64,000 nt of DNA from an uncultured Spirochaetaceae bacterium (lineage in GTDB: Bacteria > Spirochaetota > Spirochaetia > Sphaerochaetales > Sphaerochaetaceae), in assembly GCA_944389145.1 (NCBI GenBank), contig CALXLH010000039.1, positions 1 to 64,000 of the forward strand, read 5' to 3'. Shown in pieces: positions 7,981-17,010 of this stretch. The notes beneath the pieces are model-generated. The model saw nothing but the letters and a program-made list of their open reading frames with translations, did no database searches and was not told the origin of the DNA. Position 1 is the stretch's first letter. The number at the start of each line of letters is the position of its first letter. The translations under genes were made by a program, and so were the position numbers.

Positions 7981-8765
7981 TACTGCGGCTGCTTTCCGAT
8001 ATAGGCAAGGATTCCGCCATCGACATACAGGACATGTCCGTTGACGAAGTTGGAAGCATCGGAGGCAAGGAACACGGCAGGCCCCATAAGATCCTCCGTC
8101 TTACCCCATCTGTTAGCAGGGGTCTTCGCGAGTATGAACTCGTTGAAAGGATGGCCAGGCGTCCTGAGCGGAGCGGTCTGCGGAGTCTCGATGTATCCAG
8201 GTCCGATGCCGTTGCACTGGATGTTATATGCGCCATACTCAGATGCGATATTCCTGGTAAGCATCTTCAGGCCACCCTTTGCCGCTGCATATGCGCTGAC
8301 CGTCTCGCGTCCAAGCTCAGACATCATCGAGCAGATGTTGATGATCTTTCCATGACCCTGCTTGATCATTCCAGGAAGGACTGCCTTGGAAACGATGAAT
8401 GGGGCATTGAGGTCAACATCGATGACCTGGCGGAAATCCTTGGCTGACATCTCAAGCATCGGGATCCTCTTGATGATTCCGGCATTGTTCACGAGGATAT
8501 CTATCTTACCGAAGTCATTTATGATCTTCTCGGTCGTCTCCTGGACCTGTGCCTCATCTGTGACATCGCAGACATAGCCCTTGGCATCGATTCCAGCCTC
8601 CCTGTAGGAAGCAAGGCCCTTATCTACAAGCTCCTGCTTGATATCATTGAAGGCAATCTTGGCTCCTGCCTTGTGGAAAGCGGTGGCGATAGCGAATCCT
8701 ATGCCATAGGAAGCCCCTGTAACCCATGCAACCTTCCCCTCGAGGGAAAAATCCTTCATTTCCAT
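7980..8765 (-). CDS. SDR oxidoreductase, gluconate 5-dehydrogenase-like
   Basis: 261 residues, a classical short-chain dehydrogenase. The cofactor motif is TGASYGIGFA (residues about 16-25), the structural motif NNAG follows, and the catalytic set Ser...Tyr-x3-Lys is visible (SMMSELGRETVSAYAAAKGG). The closest family by reading is gluconate 5-dehydrogenase/IdnO or KduD, which interconvert keto-sugar acids using NAD(P)H. The start at 8765 has AGGAGG 11 bases upstream. It sits 39 bases after the glycosidase gene and overlaps the binding-protein gene, suggesting it handles a sugar released or imported by the same operon. Confidence 0.82.
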   Translation of the reverse strand: MEMKDFSLEGKVAWVTGASYGIGFAIATAFHKAGAKIAFNDIKQELVDKGLASYREAGIDAKGYVCDVTDEAQVQETTEKIINDFGKIDILVNNAGIIKRIPMLEMSAKDFRQVIDVDLNAPFIVSKAVLPGMIKQGHGKIINICSMMSELGRETVSAYAAAKGGLKMLTRNIASEYGAYNIQCNGIGPGYIETPQTAPLRTPGHPFNEFILAKTPANRWGKTEDLMGPAVFLASDASNFVNGHVLYVDGGILAYIGKQPQ

Positions 8766-8804
8766 ATACTTTACTTCCTCCTGCCCGAAGGCATAAAAGT
8801 CAAA

Positions 8805-10226
8805 TCAAAGCTTGTCTATCAGCATCGAACACTTACCGGATGGGATAGGAAGGGTCTTCTTCTTATCCTCATCAAGAAGGTGTATGGTGAAGTAGTAGAG
8901 CTTCTCGCTCTCAAGCCTTATCTCCCATCCTCTCGCATTCTTGTTCGAAAGTATCGTGATGTTGTTCTTCTTCAGAGAGAGATCCTCTATGCCCATCTCC
9001 TCCAGAGACTGCATCGTCCAGTTGACGGTCTTGCGCGGGAGTGATATCTCAAGGCCGACGATGTTCTCGATCACCAGCGATATAGTCACGAGGCCGAGCA
9101 TCGGAAGGTAGCGCCGCCTATTCTCGGTTCCATCAGGAACATCGGCAGGCCCCTCCCCCATCGGCTTATATATCTCCCAGGCATCGCCCTGCTTCTCCGC
9201 ATCGGGATGGAGGGTATCCAGGATGAAGTACATATGCCTGATGGCACATTCCCTTGCGAATATGAACGATCCGTAGTTCATCAGCCCCTTTACCACCATA
9301 TAGGTGCAGAACGGGACGACTCCTCCGCAGTAGCCGTTTCCGGCCTTATCGAAATGGGCGGAAGAGGCAGGAACCGTCGGGAACGGATTTTCCGTACCGA
9401 ACTCATTCTCGTCCTTGAGCTTCTCGATAAGGAACGAGGCATACTCATCATTCGGGATCTCGGCCAGCAGCGTCCAGTATGCCCCGATATGCTTATTGCG
9501 TATCCTCTGCTCGTTCTCATCCAGATCATAATAGAACCGGTCCTCGCTATCCCACATCATGGAATTGATCCTGGTCTTCACGGAGAAATAGATCCGCTTA
9601 TAGCGGAACGCCAGCTCCTTATCATTGAGGATATCTCCGATATATGACATATAGAGGGCAAAGACCGCTACCGCCGCATTGAAGTCAATGGTATACACGG
9701 CACCCTCGCGAGGAAGGTTGCCCATATGCGTCGCGGCATATGGGACGCTATAAAGCCCGTCTGGCCTCATGCAGCTCTGCTGCATCCAGGAAAAGTACTT
9801 CTCAAGATACGGAAGCACGTCCTTCAGCCTCTTCTTATTGCCTATCTTATGGTAGAAGACGAACTCAACATAGGAAAGAAGAGGCAGCGACAGGCCTAGC
9901 GGGTTATCCTCGCCCAGCACTGGCAGGCCTGTTGATATATCATAACTCTCCGCGATCTGGCCATCCTCTGCCTGATGGGCATAGAAGTAATCGATCATCG
10001 AATACGGGCTGTAGCTCTGGTTGCTATATACCAGGAACAGAGAGGAGAGCGATGTATCGAAAAGGTTTATGATGCCATTGTCAGCATGGGTGAAATACCC
10101 TTCGGGGAATGGACCGTCCTTGTCTCCCTGATGCCATATCTCATCCAGCCAGACCCAGGTCCTGTCATACATGTCGACAAAATCCTGATCATAGAAATGA
10201 ATGCGTGGAACTAAATCCTTAACCAC
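8805..10226 (-). CDS. GH63/MGH-like (alpha/alpha)6 glycoside hydrolase
   Basis: 473 residues, cytoplasmic (no signal peptide). The helical-barrel pattern is typical of trehalase/GH63 enzymes such as mannosylglycerate hydrolase: WVWLDEIWHQGDKDGPFPEGYF, MQQSCMRPDGLYSVPYAATHMGNLPR, and YCGGVVPFCTYMVVKGLMNYG near the C-terminal half. The GTG start has GGAG upstream and lies 60 bases after a good promoter. First gene of the operon with the SDR and transporter genes. The probable role is cleavage of a glucosyl or mannosyl compound. The exact substrate is not readable. Confidence 0.72.
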   Translation of the reverse strand: MVKDLVPRIHFYDQDFVDMYDRTWVWLDEIWHQGDKDGPFPEGYFTHADNGIINLFDTSLSSLFLVYSNQSYSPYSMIDYFYAHQAEDGQIAESYDISTGLPVLGEDNPLGLSLPLLSYVEFVFYHKIGNKKRLKDVLPYLEKYFSWMQQSCMRPDGLYSVPYAATHMGNLPREGAVYTIDFNAAVAVFALYMSYIGDILNDKELAFRYKRIYFSVKTRINSMMWDSEDRFYYDLDENEQRIRNKHIGAYWTLLAEIPNDEYASFLIEKLKDENEFGTENPFPTVPASSAHFDKAGNGYCGGVVPFCTYMVVKGLMNYGSFIFARECAIRHMYFILDTLHPDAEKQGDAWEIYKPMGEGPADVPDGTENRRRYLPMLGLVTISLVIENIVGLEISLPRKTVNWTMQSLEEMGIEDLSLKKNNITILSNKNARGWEIRLESEKLYYFTIHLLDEDKKKTLPIPSGKCSMLIDKL

Positions 10227-10286
10227 CGTTTTTCTCCGTTTTCGAAGGAAAAAACCCTGATTTTTTGTCCTTGAATCTCATCATAA

Positions 10287-10315
10287 ATGATATATCATGG
10301 GATTCGAGAAGTCAA
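10287..10315 (-). promoter_or_regulatory. Promoter of the GH63 operon with palindromic operator
   Basis: On the minus strand, -35 TTGACT (10315-10310), a 17-base spacer and -10 TATCAT (10292-10287). The -10 box is part of a perfect 12-base palindrome ATGATATATCAT (10287-10298), a plausible repressor site. A second weaker inverted repeat with arms TCTTTAT/ATAAAGA lies upstream at 10326-10353. Confidence 0.6.
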
Positions 10316-10362
10316 ACTAATTTTATCTTTATTATCTTTAATGAAAATAAAGAATTATCAAA

Positions 10363-11304
10363 TCAACATTTTTCTTTGCTATGTATCAGGGCGATCGCCT
10401 GGGGGAGAATCTCGATATCAAAGGATGAACCGCGGCGGGAGAACACCTCGCCATCGCAATGCGCCTCTATGCCATCTCCATCCACCTCGATGCTCACCCT
10501 CCTGGCATTGAGATAATCGAAGTCGGCCCTGTCAGACACATGGGAGCCTCTGATGAATGACATGACGGCCTTAAGGATCTCCCCGAACCGGGAAAACGGA
10601 TGGGTCGTGTACATCACATCGAAGACGCCGTCGCTTATCGAGGCCTTCGGAGCCATGATGAAGGCAGACCCCATCCTGCGGCCGTTGCATACCGATATCT
10701 GCTGCGTATCCAGCTCATGCTCCCTGCCATCTATCGTAAGGCGTACATGATGGGGCTTGGGGAAATGGAAGAGTATATAGAAGAAAGCCACGATATAGCT
10801 CGGCATTCCATTCAGATGCCTATACCCCATCGCACGGAAGTTAACGGCCGGCTCGAAGCCGAAACCCGCCCCGTTGAAGAAATACATTCCATCCCTGCGC
10901 CCGGAACCCTTGCAGAATCCGACATCCACAAGCGATGACTTCTGCGATATTATCAGCTCGACTGCCTTCCGGATATCAAAGGGAATGCCCGCGAACCAGG
11001 CAAAGTCATTACCTCGCCCGATCGGGATTATCCCCATGGTGACGCTTCCGGGGTCAGAAGAGGTCATGATACCGTTCAGCACCTCGTTCACCGTACCATC
11101 CCCGCCTGCCGCTATGATCACGCGATACTCGTACTGGACACCTTTCCTGGCAAGCATCTCAGCATGCCCGGGGCCTCTGGTATAGGCCACGGTACACTGC
11201 CGGCCGAATTGCTTGAAGGTATCCTTGATCTCCTGGGCCTTTTTCTTTCCACGTCCCTTGGATGCATTCGGATTGATGATCAGCAGGATGTCCTTCTCAA
11301 GCAT
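10363..11304 (-). CDS. Diacylglycerol kinase family lipid kinase
   Basis: 313 residues from the ATG at 11304. An upstream in-frame extension to 11373 has no family resemblance and would cross the promoter. The DAGK catalytic domain begins LLIINPNASKGRGKKKAQEI, with the nucleotide-binding motif AAGGDGTVNEVLNG near residues 66-79 and IPIGRGNDFAWFAGI after it. The C-terminal half is the usual beta-sandwich (SIEVDGDGIEAHCDGEVF). Such enzymes phosphorylate diacylglycerol, sphingosine or related lipids at the membrane. Family membership is sure, the lipid is not. A TATACC box eight bases before the ATG predicts a leaderless mRNA. Confidence 0.9.
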   Translation of the reverse strand: MLEKDILLIINPNASKGRGKKKAQEIKDTFKQFGRQCTVAYTRGPGHAEMLARKGVQYEYRVIIAAGGDGTVNEVLNGIMTSSDPGSVTMGIIPIGRGNDFAWFAGIPFDIRKAVELIISQKSSLVDVGFCKGSGRRDGMYFFNGAGFGFEPAVNFRAMGYRHLNGMPSYIVAFFYILFHFPKPHHVRLTIDGREHELDTQQISVCNGRRMGSAFIMAPKASISDGVFDVMYTTHPFSRFGEILKAVMSFIRGSHVSDRADFDYLNARRVSIEVDGDGIEAHCDGEVFSRRGSSFDIEILPQAIALIHSKEKC

Positions 11305-11399
11305 AGCTTGAGGGTATATTACTTCCGGCAATATGGCAACCGATTTCTTAGCAAAGCAACGCCTGATCGGCAAGTTTCTGTACGGATATTGCCCTCTTC

Positions 11400-11428
11400 T
11401 TGATTATCAGGGCCCTTTTCACCATACT
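11400..11428 (+). promoter_or_regulatory. Promoter of the MATE gene, predicted leaderless
   Basis: -35 TTGATT (11400-11405), a 17-base spacer, -10 CATACT (11423-11428), then seven bases to the GTG at 11436. Transcription should begin at or next to the start codon. No Shine-Dalgarno is visible. Confidence 0.5.
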
Positions 11429-11435
11429 CTCCTCC

Positions 11436-12779
11436 GTGAGAATCGCTGACAGAGAGCTGATCGGCAGGCTTTCGCTCCTCGCCCTGCCAATAATGCTGCA
11501 GAATCTGCTTACATCCTCGCTTTCGTTCCTGGATACGCTCATGATCGGGCAGCTGGGACAGATGGAGATCGCGGCAGTTGGGATAGCCAGCCAGGTCTAT
11601 TTCGTGATATCCCTGCTCTTCTTCGGCATAGCCTCCGGAACCTCGATATACCTTGCCCAGTATCATGGGGCTGGAGAATATGGGAAGATGAGGAAGGCGA
11701 TGTCCTTAGCGACGATGCTGTGCCTTGCGGGAGGAGCTATCGTATCGGTTCTCTCCTTCATCTTCTCCGATCCGATCATGCGGATCTTCTCCTGTGAACA
11801 GGCCGTCATAGATGCAGGCTCGACATATCTGGAATACGTCGCGTTCTCGTACATGTTCTCTGCTGTCTCAGCAACGCTCTCGATAGGCTTCCGCTCAACC
11901 GGCAAGGCGTCGCTTCCGCTCATCGTATCATTGATATCGCTGACGATGAACGCCATCGGCAATTATCTCCTGATCTTCGGAATCGGGCCGTTCCCGTTCC
12001 TCGGAGTCGAGGGAGGCGCGATCTCCACATTCGCCGCCCGCCTTGCGGAGATGATGATCCTGATGCTGCTGGCTTGGGGAAGGCACGAGCCTTTCGCATT
12101 CTCCTTGAGAAAGGACCTTTCCTGGGACAGGGCATTCATCGCTTCATTCGCGGCAACGGCCCTCCCCGTCGTCCTGAACGAACTGTTCTGGTCGCTAGGG
12201 ATGACGCTCTACAAGGTCGCCTACTCCTCCCTAGGGACGGAAGCCCTCGCAGCAGTGAATATCACGGAATCGATCGGAAACTTCTTCTTCATCGCCATGA
12301 TGGGCATAGCCAATGGAGCTACCATCGTCCTAGGCAATGAGATCGGATCAGGAAGGCTGGAGAAGGCAAGGCGCTGGGCAAGGAAGCTTATCGCCATATC
12401 ATTGCTCACAGGTATCGTCATGGGAACACTCGAATTCCTGCTTGCCCCAATCTTCACATCATGGTTCAACGTCACGGGAGCCGTCGCGATGACCGCGGCC
12501 GCAGCGCTGAAGGTAAGCAGCTTCCGCCAGCCGCTCAAGTCATTGAACATGTGCATGATCGTCGGCGTCCTACGTTCCGGAGGAGATACGCGCTACGCAG
12601 TGTTCGCAGAGCTTGGAGGCATATGGCTGATAGGGCTCCCCCTCGCATTCATCGGAACCCGGATGCTGGGACTGCCTCTGCAGTGGATATACGCCATCTG
12701 CGCAGCCGAGGAGATATTCCAGCTCATTGCCGAGAGCATAAGGATGAAAAGCGGACGATGGCTCAACGTTCTCGCCTAA
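11436..12779 (+). CDS. MATE family multidrug/cation efflux pump
   Basis: 447 residues from GTG 11436. An in-frame TTG at 11400 would add 12 residues, but it coincides with the -35 box. About twelve membrane segments are visible. The N-terminal half reads SLLALPIMLQNLLTSSLSFLDTLMIGQLGQMEIAAVGIASQ, which is characteristic of MATE proteins, and the second half repeats the pattern (ATALPVVLNELFWSLGMTLYKVAYSSLGTEALAAVNI). These inner-membrane antiporters expel drugs or metabolites in exchange for sodium or protons. Specificity cannot be judged. nagA follows after 17 bases but has its own promoter. Confidence 0.92.
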   Translation: MRIADRELIGRLSLLALPIMLQNLLTSSLSFLDTLMIGQLGQMEIAAVGIASQVYFVISLLFFGIASGTSIYLAQYHGAGEYGKMRKAMSLATMLCLAGGAIVSVLSFIFSDPIMRIFSCEQAVIDAGSTYLEYVAFSYMFSAVSATLSIGFRSTGKASLPLIVSLISLTMNAIGNYLLIFGIGPFPFLGVEGGAISTFAARLAEMMILMLLAWGRHEPFAFSLRKDLSWDRAFIASFAATALPVVLNELFWSLGMTLYKVAYSSLGTEALAAVNITESIGNFFFIAMMGIANGATIVLGNEIGSGRLEKARRWARKLIAISLLTGIVMGTLEFLLAPIFTSWFNVTGAVAMTAAAALKVSSFRQPLKSLNMCMIVGVLRSGGDTRYAVFAELGGIWLIGLPLAFIGTRMLGLPLQWIYAICAAEEIFQLIAESIRMKSGRWLNVLA

Positions 12780-12781
12780 CG

Positions 12782-12790
12782 TGCTATACT
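12782..12790 (+). promoter_or_regulatory. Extended -10 promoter of nagA, predicted leaderless
   Basis: TGC-TATACT (12782-12790) ends six bases before the nagA ATG at 12797, so the first transcribed base should be the A of the start codon. No clear -35 is seen, which is common with an extended -10. The element begins three bases after the MATE stop codon. Confidence 0.55.
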
Positions 12791-12796
12791 CAATCC

Positions 12797-13939
12797 ATGC
12801 TGACTCTCATAAAGGATGTCATGGCCGTCGAGGACGGCCGGATCGTTAGGACCGATCTATGGATCGATGGCGATACCATAGCCGCTGCGGATACACGTAC
12901 CCCGGACAGGGTGATCGACGGGACTGGGCTCACAGCCGTCCCTGGCTTCATCGATACGCATATACACGGCTTCGGAGGCAAGGGAACGGAAGATGGTACG
13001 GCTGAAGCCATCCTCACCATGTCCGACGAGCTGGCAAGCGAAGGCGTCACGGCCTTCTTCCCCACGATATACACAGACACGATGGAACGTATGCTGAATG
13101 ACGAAAGAGCCATCGTGGAGGCAAAGGGCAGGGAAAGCGGCGCAGCCATCGGAGGCATCCATGTCGAAGGCCCGTTCATTTCCCCGGGAAAGATAGGCGC
13201 GCAGAATCCTCTGGGCCGTCAGGACCCCTCTCTTGATACCTTCCATAAGATACTCTCTGAGGGAAAGGGCCTTGTGAAGGCAATGACATGCGCTCCCGAG
13301 CTCCCGGGCATCGGAGAGATAGCCAGGGCCGCGGAGAAAGAAGGCGTCGTACTGCTGATGGGGCATACGGACGCGACCTATGATGAGGCGATGAGGGGTG
13401 TCGGCATGGGCATACGCCACACCACTCACCTCTTCAATGCTATGTCAGGGCTGATGCATAGATACCCTGGTGTCGTCGGAGCCGCATTGATGCACGATGA
13501 GGTGAATGTCGAAATAATAGGCGATGGCAAGCATGTACACAAGGATATCATCATGTTCGTAATCCGCACGAAAGGAACGGACAAGGTGGCAATCATCACG
13601 GATTCGCTCCGGCCCACCAACCAGAGGGAAGGCGTGCTCACGGCCAATGGCGTCGAGGTGGAGATGGGAGACGGGCTATGGGTAACGAAGGGCAATCCTG
13701 ATCTGATACAGGGCTCCTCGCTTACCATGCACAAGGCATTCAGGAATCTCGTAGGATGGGGGCTTACGATCCCGGAGGCCTCTGCCGTGACATCAACGAC
13801 ACCGGCGAGGATATATGGCCTGAAAGGCATGGGATGCCTCAGGCAGGGATACAGAGCTGATATAGTGCTGCTTGACAGTAGCCTTGGAATAAGGAATGTC
13901 TTTATTGGAGGAGAAATGAGATGTGGTACAGCAAACTGA
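12797..13939 (+). CDS. nagA: N-acetylglucosamine-6-phosphate deacetylase
   Basis: 380 residues. Removes acetate from GlcNAc-6-phosphate in amino-sugar catabolism and cell-wall recycling. An amidohydrolase: metal motif PGFIDTHIHGFGG (about 51-63), the NagA segment GGIHVEGPFISPGKIGAQNP, histidines in MGHTDATYDEAM and HTTHLFNAMSG, and the C-terminal catalytic Asp in VAIITDSLRPTN. A long in-frame extension to 12461 is possible but lies inside the MATE gene and is not NagA-like. The start at 12797 aligns with the family N-terminus and with the promoter. The last 19 bases overlap pepD. nagB is not in the window. Confidence 0.92.
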   Translation: MLTLIKDVMAVEDGRIVRTDLWIDGDTIAAADTRTPDRVIDGTGLTAVPGFIDTHIHGFGGKGTEDGTAEAILTMSDELASEGVTAFFPTIYTDTMERMLNDERAIVEAKGRESGAAIGGIHVEGPFISPGKIGAQNPLGRQDPSLDTFHKILSEGKGLVKAMTCAPELPGIGEIARAAEKEGVVLLMGHTDATYDEAMRGVGMGIRHTTHLFNAMSGLMHRYPGVVGAALMHDEVNVEIIGDGKHVHKDIIMFVIRTKGTDKVAIITDSLRPTNQREGVLTANGVEVEMGDGLWVTKGNPDLIQGSSLTMHKAFRNLVGWGLTIPEASAVTSTTPARIYGLKGMGCLRQGYRADIVLLDSSLGIRNVFIGGEMRCGTAN

Positions 13940-15348
13940 GCAATAAGCGCCTTTGGCAGGCGTTCAATGAGATATCCAGGATACCGCGCGAGAGCGGAAA
14001 CGAGGAAGGCATCAGGAACTATCTGCTATCATGGGCTGAGAAGCACTCGCTTGAGGCCAAGGCCGACAGCAAGGGCAACGTGGTGATCTATGCAAAGGCG
14101 ACCAAAGGCTGCGAGAAGCTGCCGACAATCGCTCTTCAGGGTCATATGGACATGGTCTGCGTCAAGAGGCCGAACTCGAAGCATGACTTCCTGATAGACC
14201 CTATATCGATCGAGACCGATGGCGTTACGATAAAGGCAAGGGGAACATCGCTAGGTGCAGATAACGGGATCGCCATAGCGATGATCCTCTCCATCCTCGC
14301 CGATCCAAAGGCGCAGCATGGTCCTGTAGAGGCGATATTCACCGTTGAGGAGGAAACAGGGCTTGGCGGCGTATACGCGCTCGACACTGAACTCGTCAAG
14401 GCAAGAAGGCTTATCAACCTGGACAGCGAGGAAGAAGGCCTGATCTACACAGGATGCGCAGGAGGCCTCGATCTTGAGGCTACCCTCAAATACAAGACGG
14501 AAGCGGCAGCAGGAACAGCCCTGAAGGTGAAGGTATCCGGGCTTCTCGGAGGCCACAGCGGAAGCGAGATCCACAAGGAAAGAGGCAATGCGATAAAGAT
14601 CCTCGCACGATACCTCAACAGGCTTCCATCCTTCTCTATCGCATCGATCGAAGGAGGAACCAGGCATAATGTCATTCCTTCGTCAGCAGAGGCCGTGATC
14701 ACGGTAGAGGATAAGGACGTCGCACTCTCCCTTGCCGCAGCGATGCAGGAGGAGCTTGAGAACGAATACAAGGTATCCGATCCAGGCGTGAAGCTCTCTG
14801 TCTCATCCACCCAGATGCCTTCGACTACGATGAAGAGGAAGAAGAGCCAGAAGCTCGCAGACCTTCTCTTCGCATCACCGCATGGCGTCGCATCGATGAG
14901 CACTGTGATCGATGGCATCGTAGAGACCTCTGATAACCTTGCGATGGTAAGGCTCGTAAACGGCAAGGCAAACGTATCCTATTCGATAAGAAGCAACGTC
15001 GACTCGAGGAAGATGCTCCTTGCGTATGAGATCATAGCGATAGCTGAGTCGCTTGGCTTCAAGGTCAAGGCAGAGGGAAACTATCCAGCATGGGAGCCGA
15101 ATCCATCATCCAAGCTTACCAAGGAAGTGGCCAGAGGATACAGGAAGATAACCGGCAAGAAGCCTGTGATCACCGCAATACATGCAGGACTCGAATGCGG
15201 CATACTCAACGAGCGCATACCTGGCATGGACTCTGTATCGATAGGCCCTGAGCTTCATGATGTCCACTCAGTGAACGAGAACCTGAACGTTGAATCCGCA
15301 GAGAGGATCTGCGACTTCCTCACGAAGCTCCTGCCAACGCTCAAATGA
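13921..15348 (+). CDS. pepD: Aminoacyl-histidine dipeptidase (peptidase D, M20 family)
   Basis: 475 residues, typical length for PepD. Zinc-ligand motifs: LQGHMDMVCVK (first His/Asp), GTSLGADNGIAIAM (second Asp), VEEETGLGGVYALD (catalytic and ligand Glu pair) and LDSEEEG. The C-terminus has the last ligand in SIGPELHDVHSVNENL. It cleaves dipeptides in the cytoplasm. The start has GGAGGAG upstream and lies within the end of nagA, so the genes are probably co-transcribed. Its stop overlaps the next start (ATGA). Confidence 0.93.
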   Translation: MWYSKLSNKRLWQAFNEISRIPRESGNEEGIRNYLLSWAEKHSLEAKADSKGNVVIYAKATKGCEKLPTIALQGHMDMVCVKRPNSKHDFLIDPISIETDGVTIKARGTSLGADNGIAIAMILSILADPKAQHGPVEAIFTVEEETGLGGVYALDTELVKARRLINLDSEEEGLIYTGCAGGLDLEATLKYKTEAAAGTALKVKVSGLLGGHSGSEIHKERGNAIKILARYLNRLPSFSIASIEGGTRHNVIPSSAEAVITVEDKDVALSLAAAMQEELENEYKVSDPGVKLSVSSTQMPSTTMKRKKSQKLADLLFASPHGVASMSTVIDGIVETSDNLAMVRLVNGKANVSYSIRSNVDSRKMLLAYEIIAIAESLGFKVKAEGNYPAWEPNPSSKLTKEVARGYRKITGKKPVITAIHAGLECGILNERIPGMDSVSIGPELHDVHSVNENLNVESAERICDFLTKLLPTLK

Positions 15349-15752
15349 CGCTTACGCTTGCCTCTCCGATGGCTTACAGGCCATCGGAGGCTTCACTGGA
15401 TGAGATGATCGATAGGGCGGCTGCAGCTCCTCCCGGCTATGACGCCATAGTCCTTTACAGCCTTACGCTGTCAGACAGCCTCCGCATCAGCAGGCTGGGC
15501 GGCGGAGAGCGCGATGCCTTCACGCCGGAGGAAAGGGAGGCTGTGGAAAAGGGCCTTCCCGTAACGGCACGGCCTGACCAGACCTTCATTCTCCCTGCAG
15601 CCACCTATTCCTTCATGCAGCTTCCTTCCATCTTCAATGAGAAGGATCTTCCACGGCTGCTGCTGCCGTTCGCCACCCAGGACCGGCAGGTCTTCGTAAG
15701 GATCTTCCATGAAAGCGTCCTAGAAACGGTGATGCAGCTCTTCATAGCATAA
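15345..15752 (+). CDS. Hypothetical protein, 135 aa, coupled to pepD
   Basis: 135 residues, not recognised. The ATG overlaps the pepD stop (ATGA), which supports real translation. No membrane segment, signal peptide or cysteine. The middle is charged and Pro/Gly-rich, the C-terminus moderately hydrophobic (LPRLLLPFATQDRQVFVRIFHESVLETVMQLFI). Its codon use resembles its neighbours. A small cytoplasmic accessory protein is all that can be said. Confidence 0.6.
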   Translation: MTLTLASPMAYRPSEASLDEMIDRAAAAPPGYDAIVLYSLTLSDSLRISRLGGGERDAFTPEEREAVEKGLPVTARPDQTFILPAATYSFMQLPSIFNEKDLPRLLLPFATQDRQVFVRIFHESVLETVMQLFIA

Positions 15753-15758
15753 CTGCTG

Positions 15759-15787
15759 TTGCCCTTGCATTTTTCCATGGCTATACT
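15759..15787 (+). promoter_or_regulatory. Promoter of the TraB-like gene, near-leaderless
   Basis: -35 TTGCCC (15759-15764), a 17-base spacer, -10 TATACT (15782-15787), then nine bases to the ATG at 15797. The predicted leader is at most one or two bases and no Shine-Dalgarno is present. Confidence 0.55.
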
Positions 15788-15796
15788 CTTTTCATC

Positions 15797-16987
15797 ATGC
15801 AGATAGAGAGAATAAGCGATACATATCACCGCATAAGCTTCTCCAACGGGAGCCAGGTCCTTCTTGTAGGAACGGCTCACGTCTCACAGAGCAGCGTCGA
15901 TGAGGTCGCTTCGATAATAGAGGAAGAGTCTCCGGACAGGGTATGCATAGAGCTTGATGCCTCACGCATGGCAAGCAAGACGAAGAAGAACAGCTGGGAA
16001 GACATGGATATCAGGAAGGTATTCAAGGAGAAGAAGGGATTTCTCCTTCTTGCAAATACTGCCCTGGCATCATTCCAGCGCCGCCTTGGAGCCCAGACTG
16101 GGGCGAATCCAGGAGATGAGATCCTAGGTGCCGCGAAGCTTGCAGAGGAGAAGGATATTCCAGTGTCGCTATGCGACAGGGAGATACAGACGACATTCCG
16201 TCGCGCATGGGCGAAAAGCTCGCTCTGGAACAAATGCAAGCTTCTGGCAACGCTGATATCCGCTGCATTCTCAGACGAGGAGATAACACCGGAGGAGCTT
16301 GAGGAGCTTAAGAAGCAGGAAACCCTTGAGGGGATGCTTAACGAGGTCGCAAAGGAGCTTCCTTCGGTAAAGGAAGTGCTCATCGACGAAAGGGACACAT
16401 ACCTAGCCTCTAAGATCTACTCGGCCCCCGGAGAGAAGAAGCTGGCCGTTATCGGCGCCGGACATACGAAGGGCGTGCTTGCGACATTCGAGAAGCTTGA
16501 GAGCGATATCCCCGTGCCCTCGACCGATGAGCTGGATACGATCCCGGAATCCAGAGGACTAGGAAAGGCCGCCGGCTATATAATACCGACGCTCATCGTA
16601 CTTCTGATCCTCATCGGCATATTCTCAAACGGCTGGGATCAAGGGCTGATGACATTCCTCTACTGGATAATCGTCAATGCAGCCAGCACTCTCATCACGA
16701 CAGCCATTGCGGCAGCACATCCGCTGAATATACTGCTATGCGCAATCACGTCACCATTCTTCGCCCTCAATCCAGTACTTGGCGTCGGGATGCTCGGAGG
16801 CATACTCGAGGCAACGTTCCGCAAGCCAAAGGTAAAGGACTTCGAGGCTCTGAATGATGATATGATGACACTCAAGGGTTGGTACAGGAACAGGATCCTG
16901 CACTGCCTGCTGGTATTCTTCCTCAGCTCGCTCGGAAGCATGCTAGGAACCTTCGTAGCATTCCCGCTCCTGATTGCCAGAATATAA
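15797..16987 (+). CDS. TraB/GumN family membrane protein
   Basis: 396 residues. The N-terminal 230 residues are a TraB (pheromone-shutdown-like) domain with the hallmark GTAHVSQSSVDEV, the segment DRVCIELDASR, later VLIDERDTYLASKI and GAGHTKGVLATF, which belong to the Tiki/TraB/EreA-type fold. Residues about 250-396 hold four or so membrane segments (IIPTLIVLLILIGIF, ILLCAITSPFFALNPVLGVGML, LLVFFLSSLGSMLGTFVAF). TraB in enterococci limits pheromone activity. The role in spirochaetes is unknown. Single-gene unit facing radA tail to tail. Confidence 0.85.
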   Translation: MQIERISDTYHRISFSNGSQVLLVGTAHVSQSSVDEVASIIEEESPDRVCIELDASRMASKTKKNSWEDMDIRKVFKEKKGFLLLANTALASFQRRLGAQTGANPGDEILGAAKLAEEKDIPVSLCDREIQTTFRRAWAKSSLWNKCKLLATLISAAFSDEEITPEELEELKKQETLEGMLNEVAKELPSVKEVLIDERDTYLASKIYSAPGEKKLAVIGAGHTKGVLATFEKLESDIPVPSTDELDTIPESRGLGKAAGYIIPTLIVLLILIGIFSNGWDQGLMTFLYWIIVNAASTLITTAIAAAHPLNILLCAITSPFFALNPVLGVGMLGGILEATFRKPKVKDFEALNDDMMTLKGWYRNRILHCLLVFFLSSLGSMLGTFVAFPLLIARI

Positions 16988-17010
16988 TGGTCAGGAGCGC
17001 TTACTAAATG

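Noticed and set aside
12461-12796. Long N-terminal extension of nagA
   Set aside because: It lies within the MATE gene in another frame and does not resemble NagA. A promoter and family alignment both support 12797.
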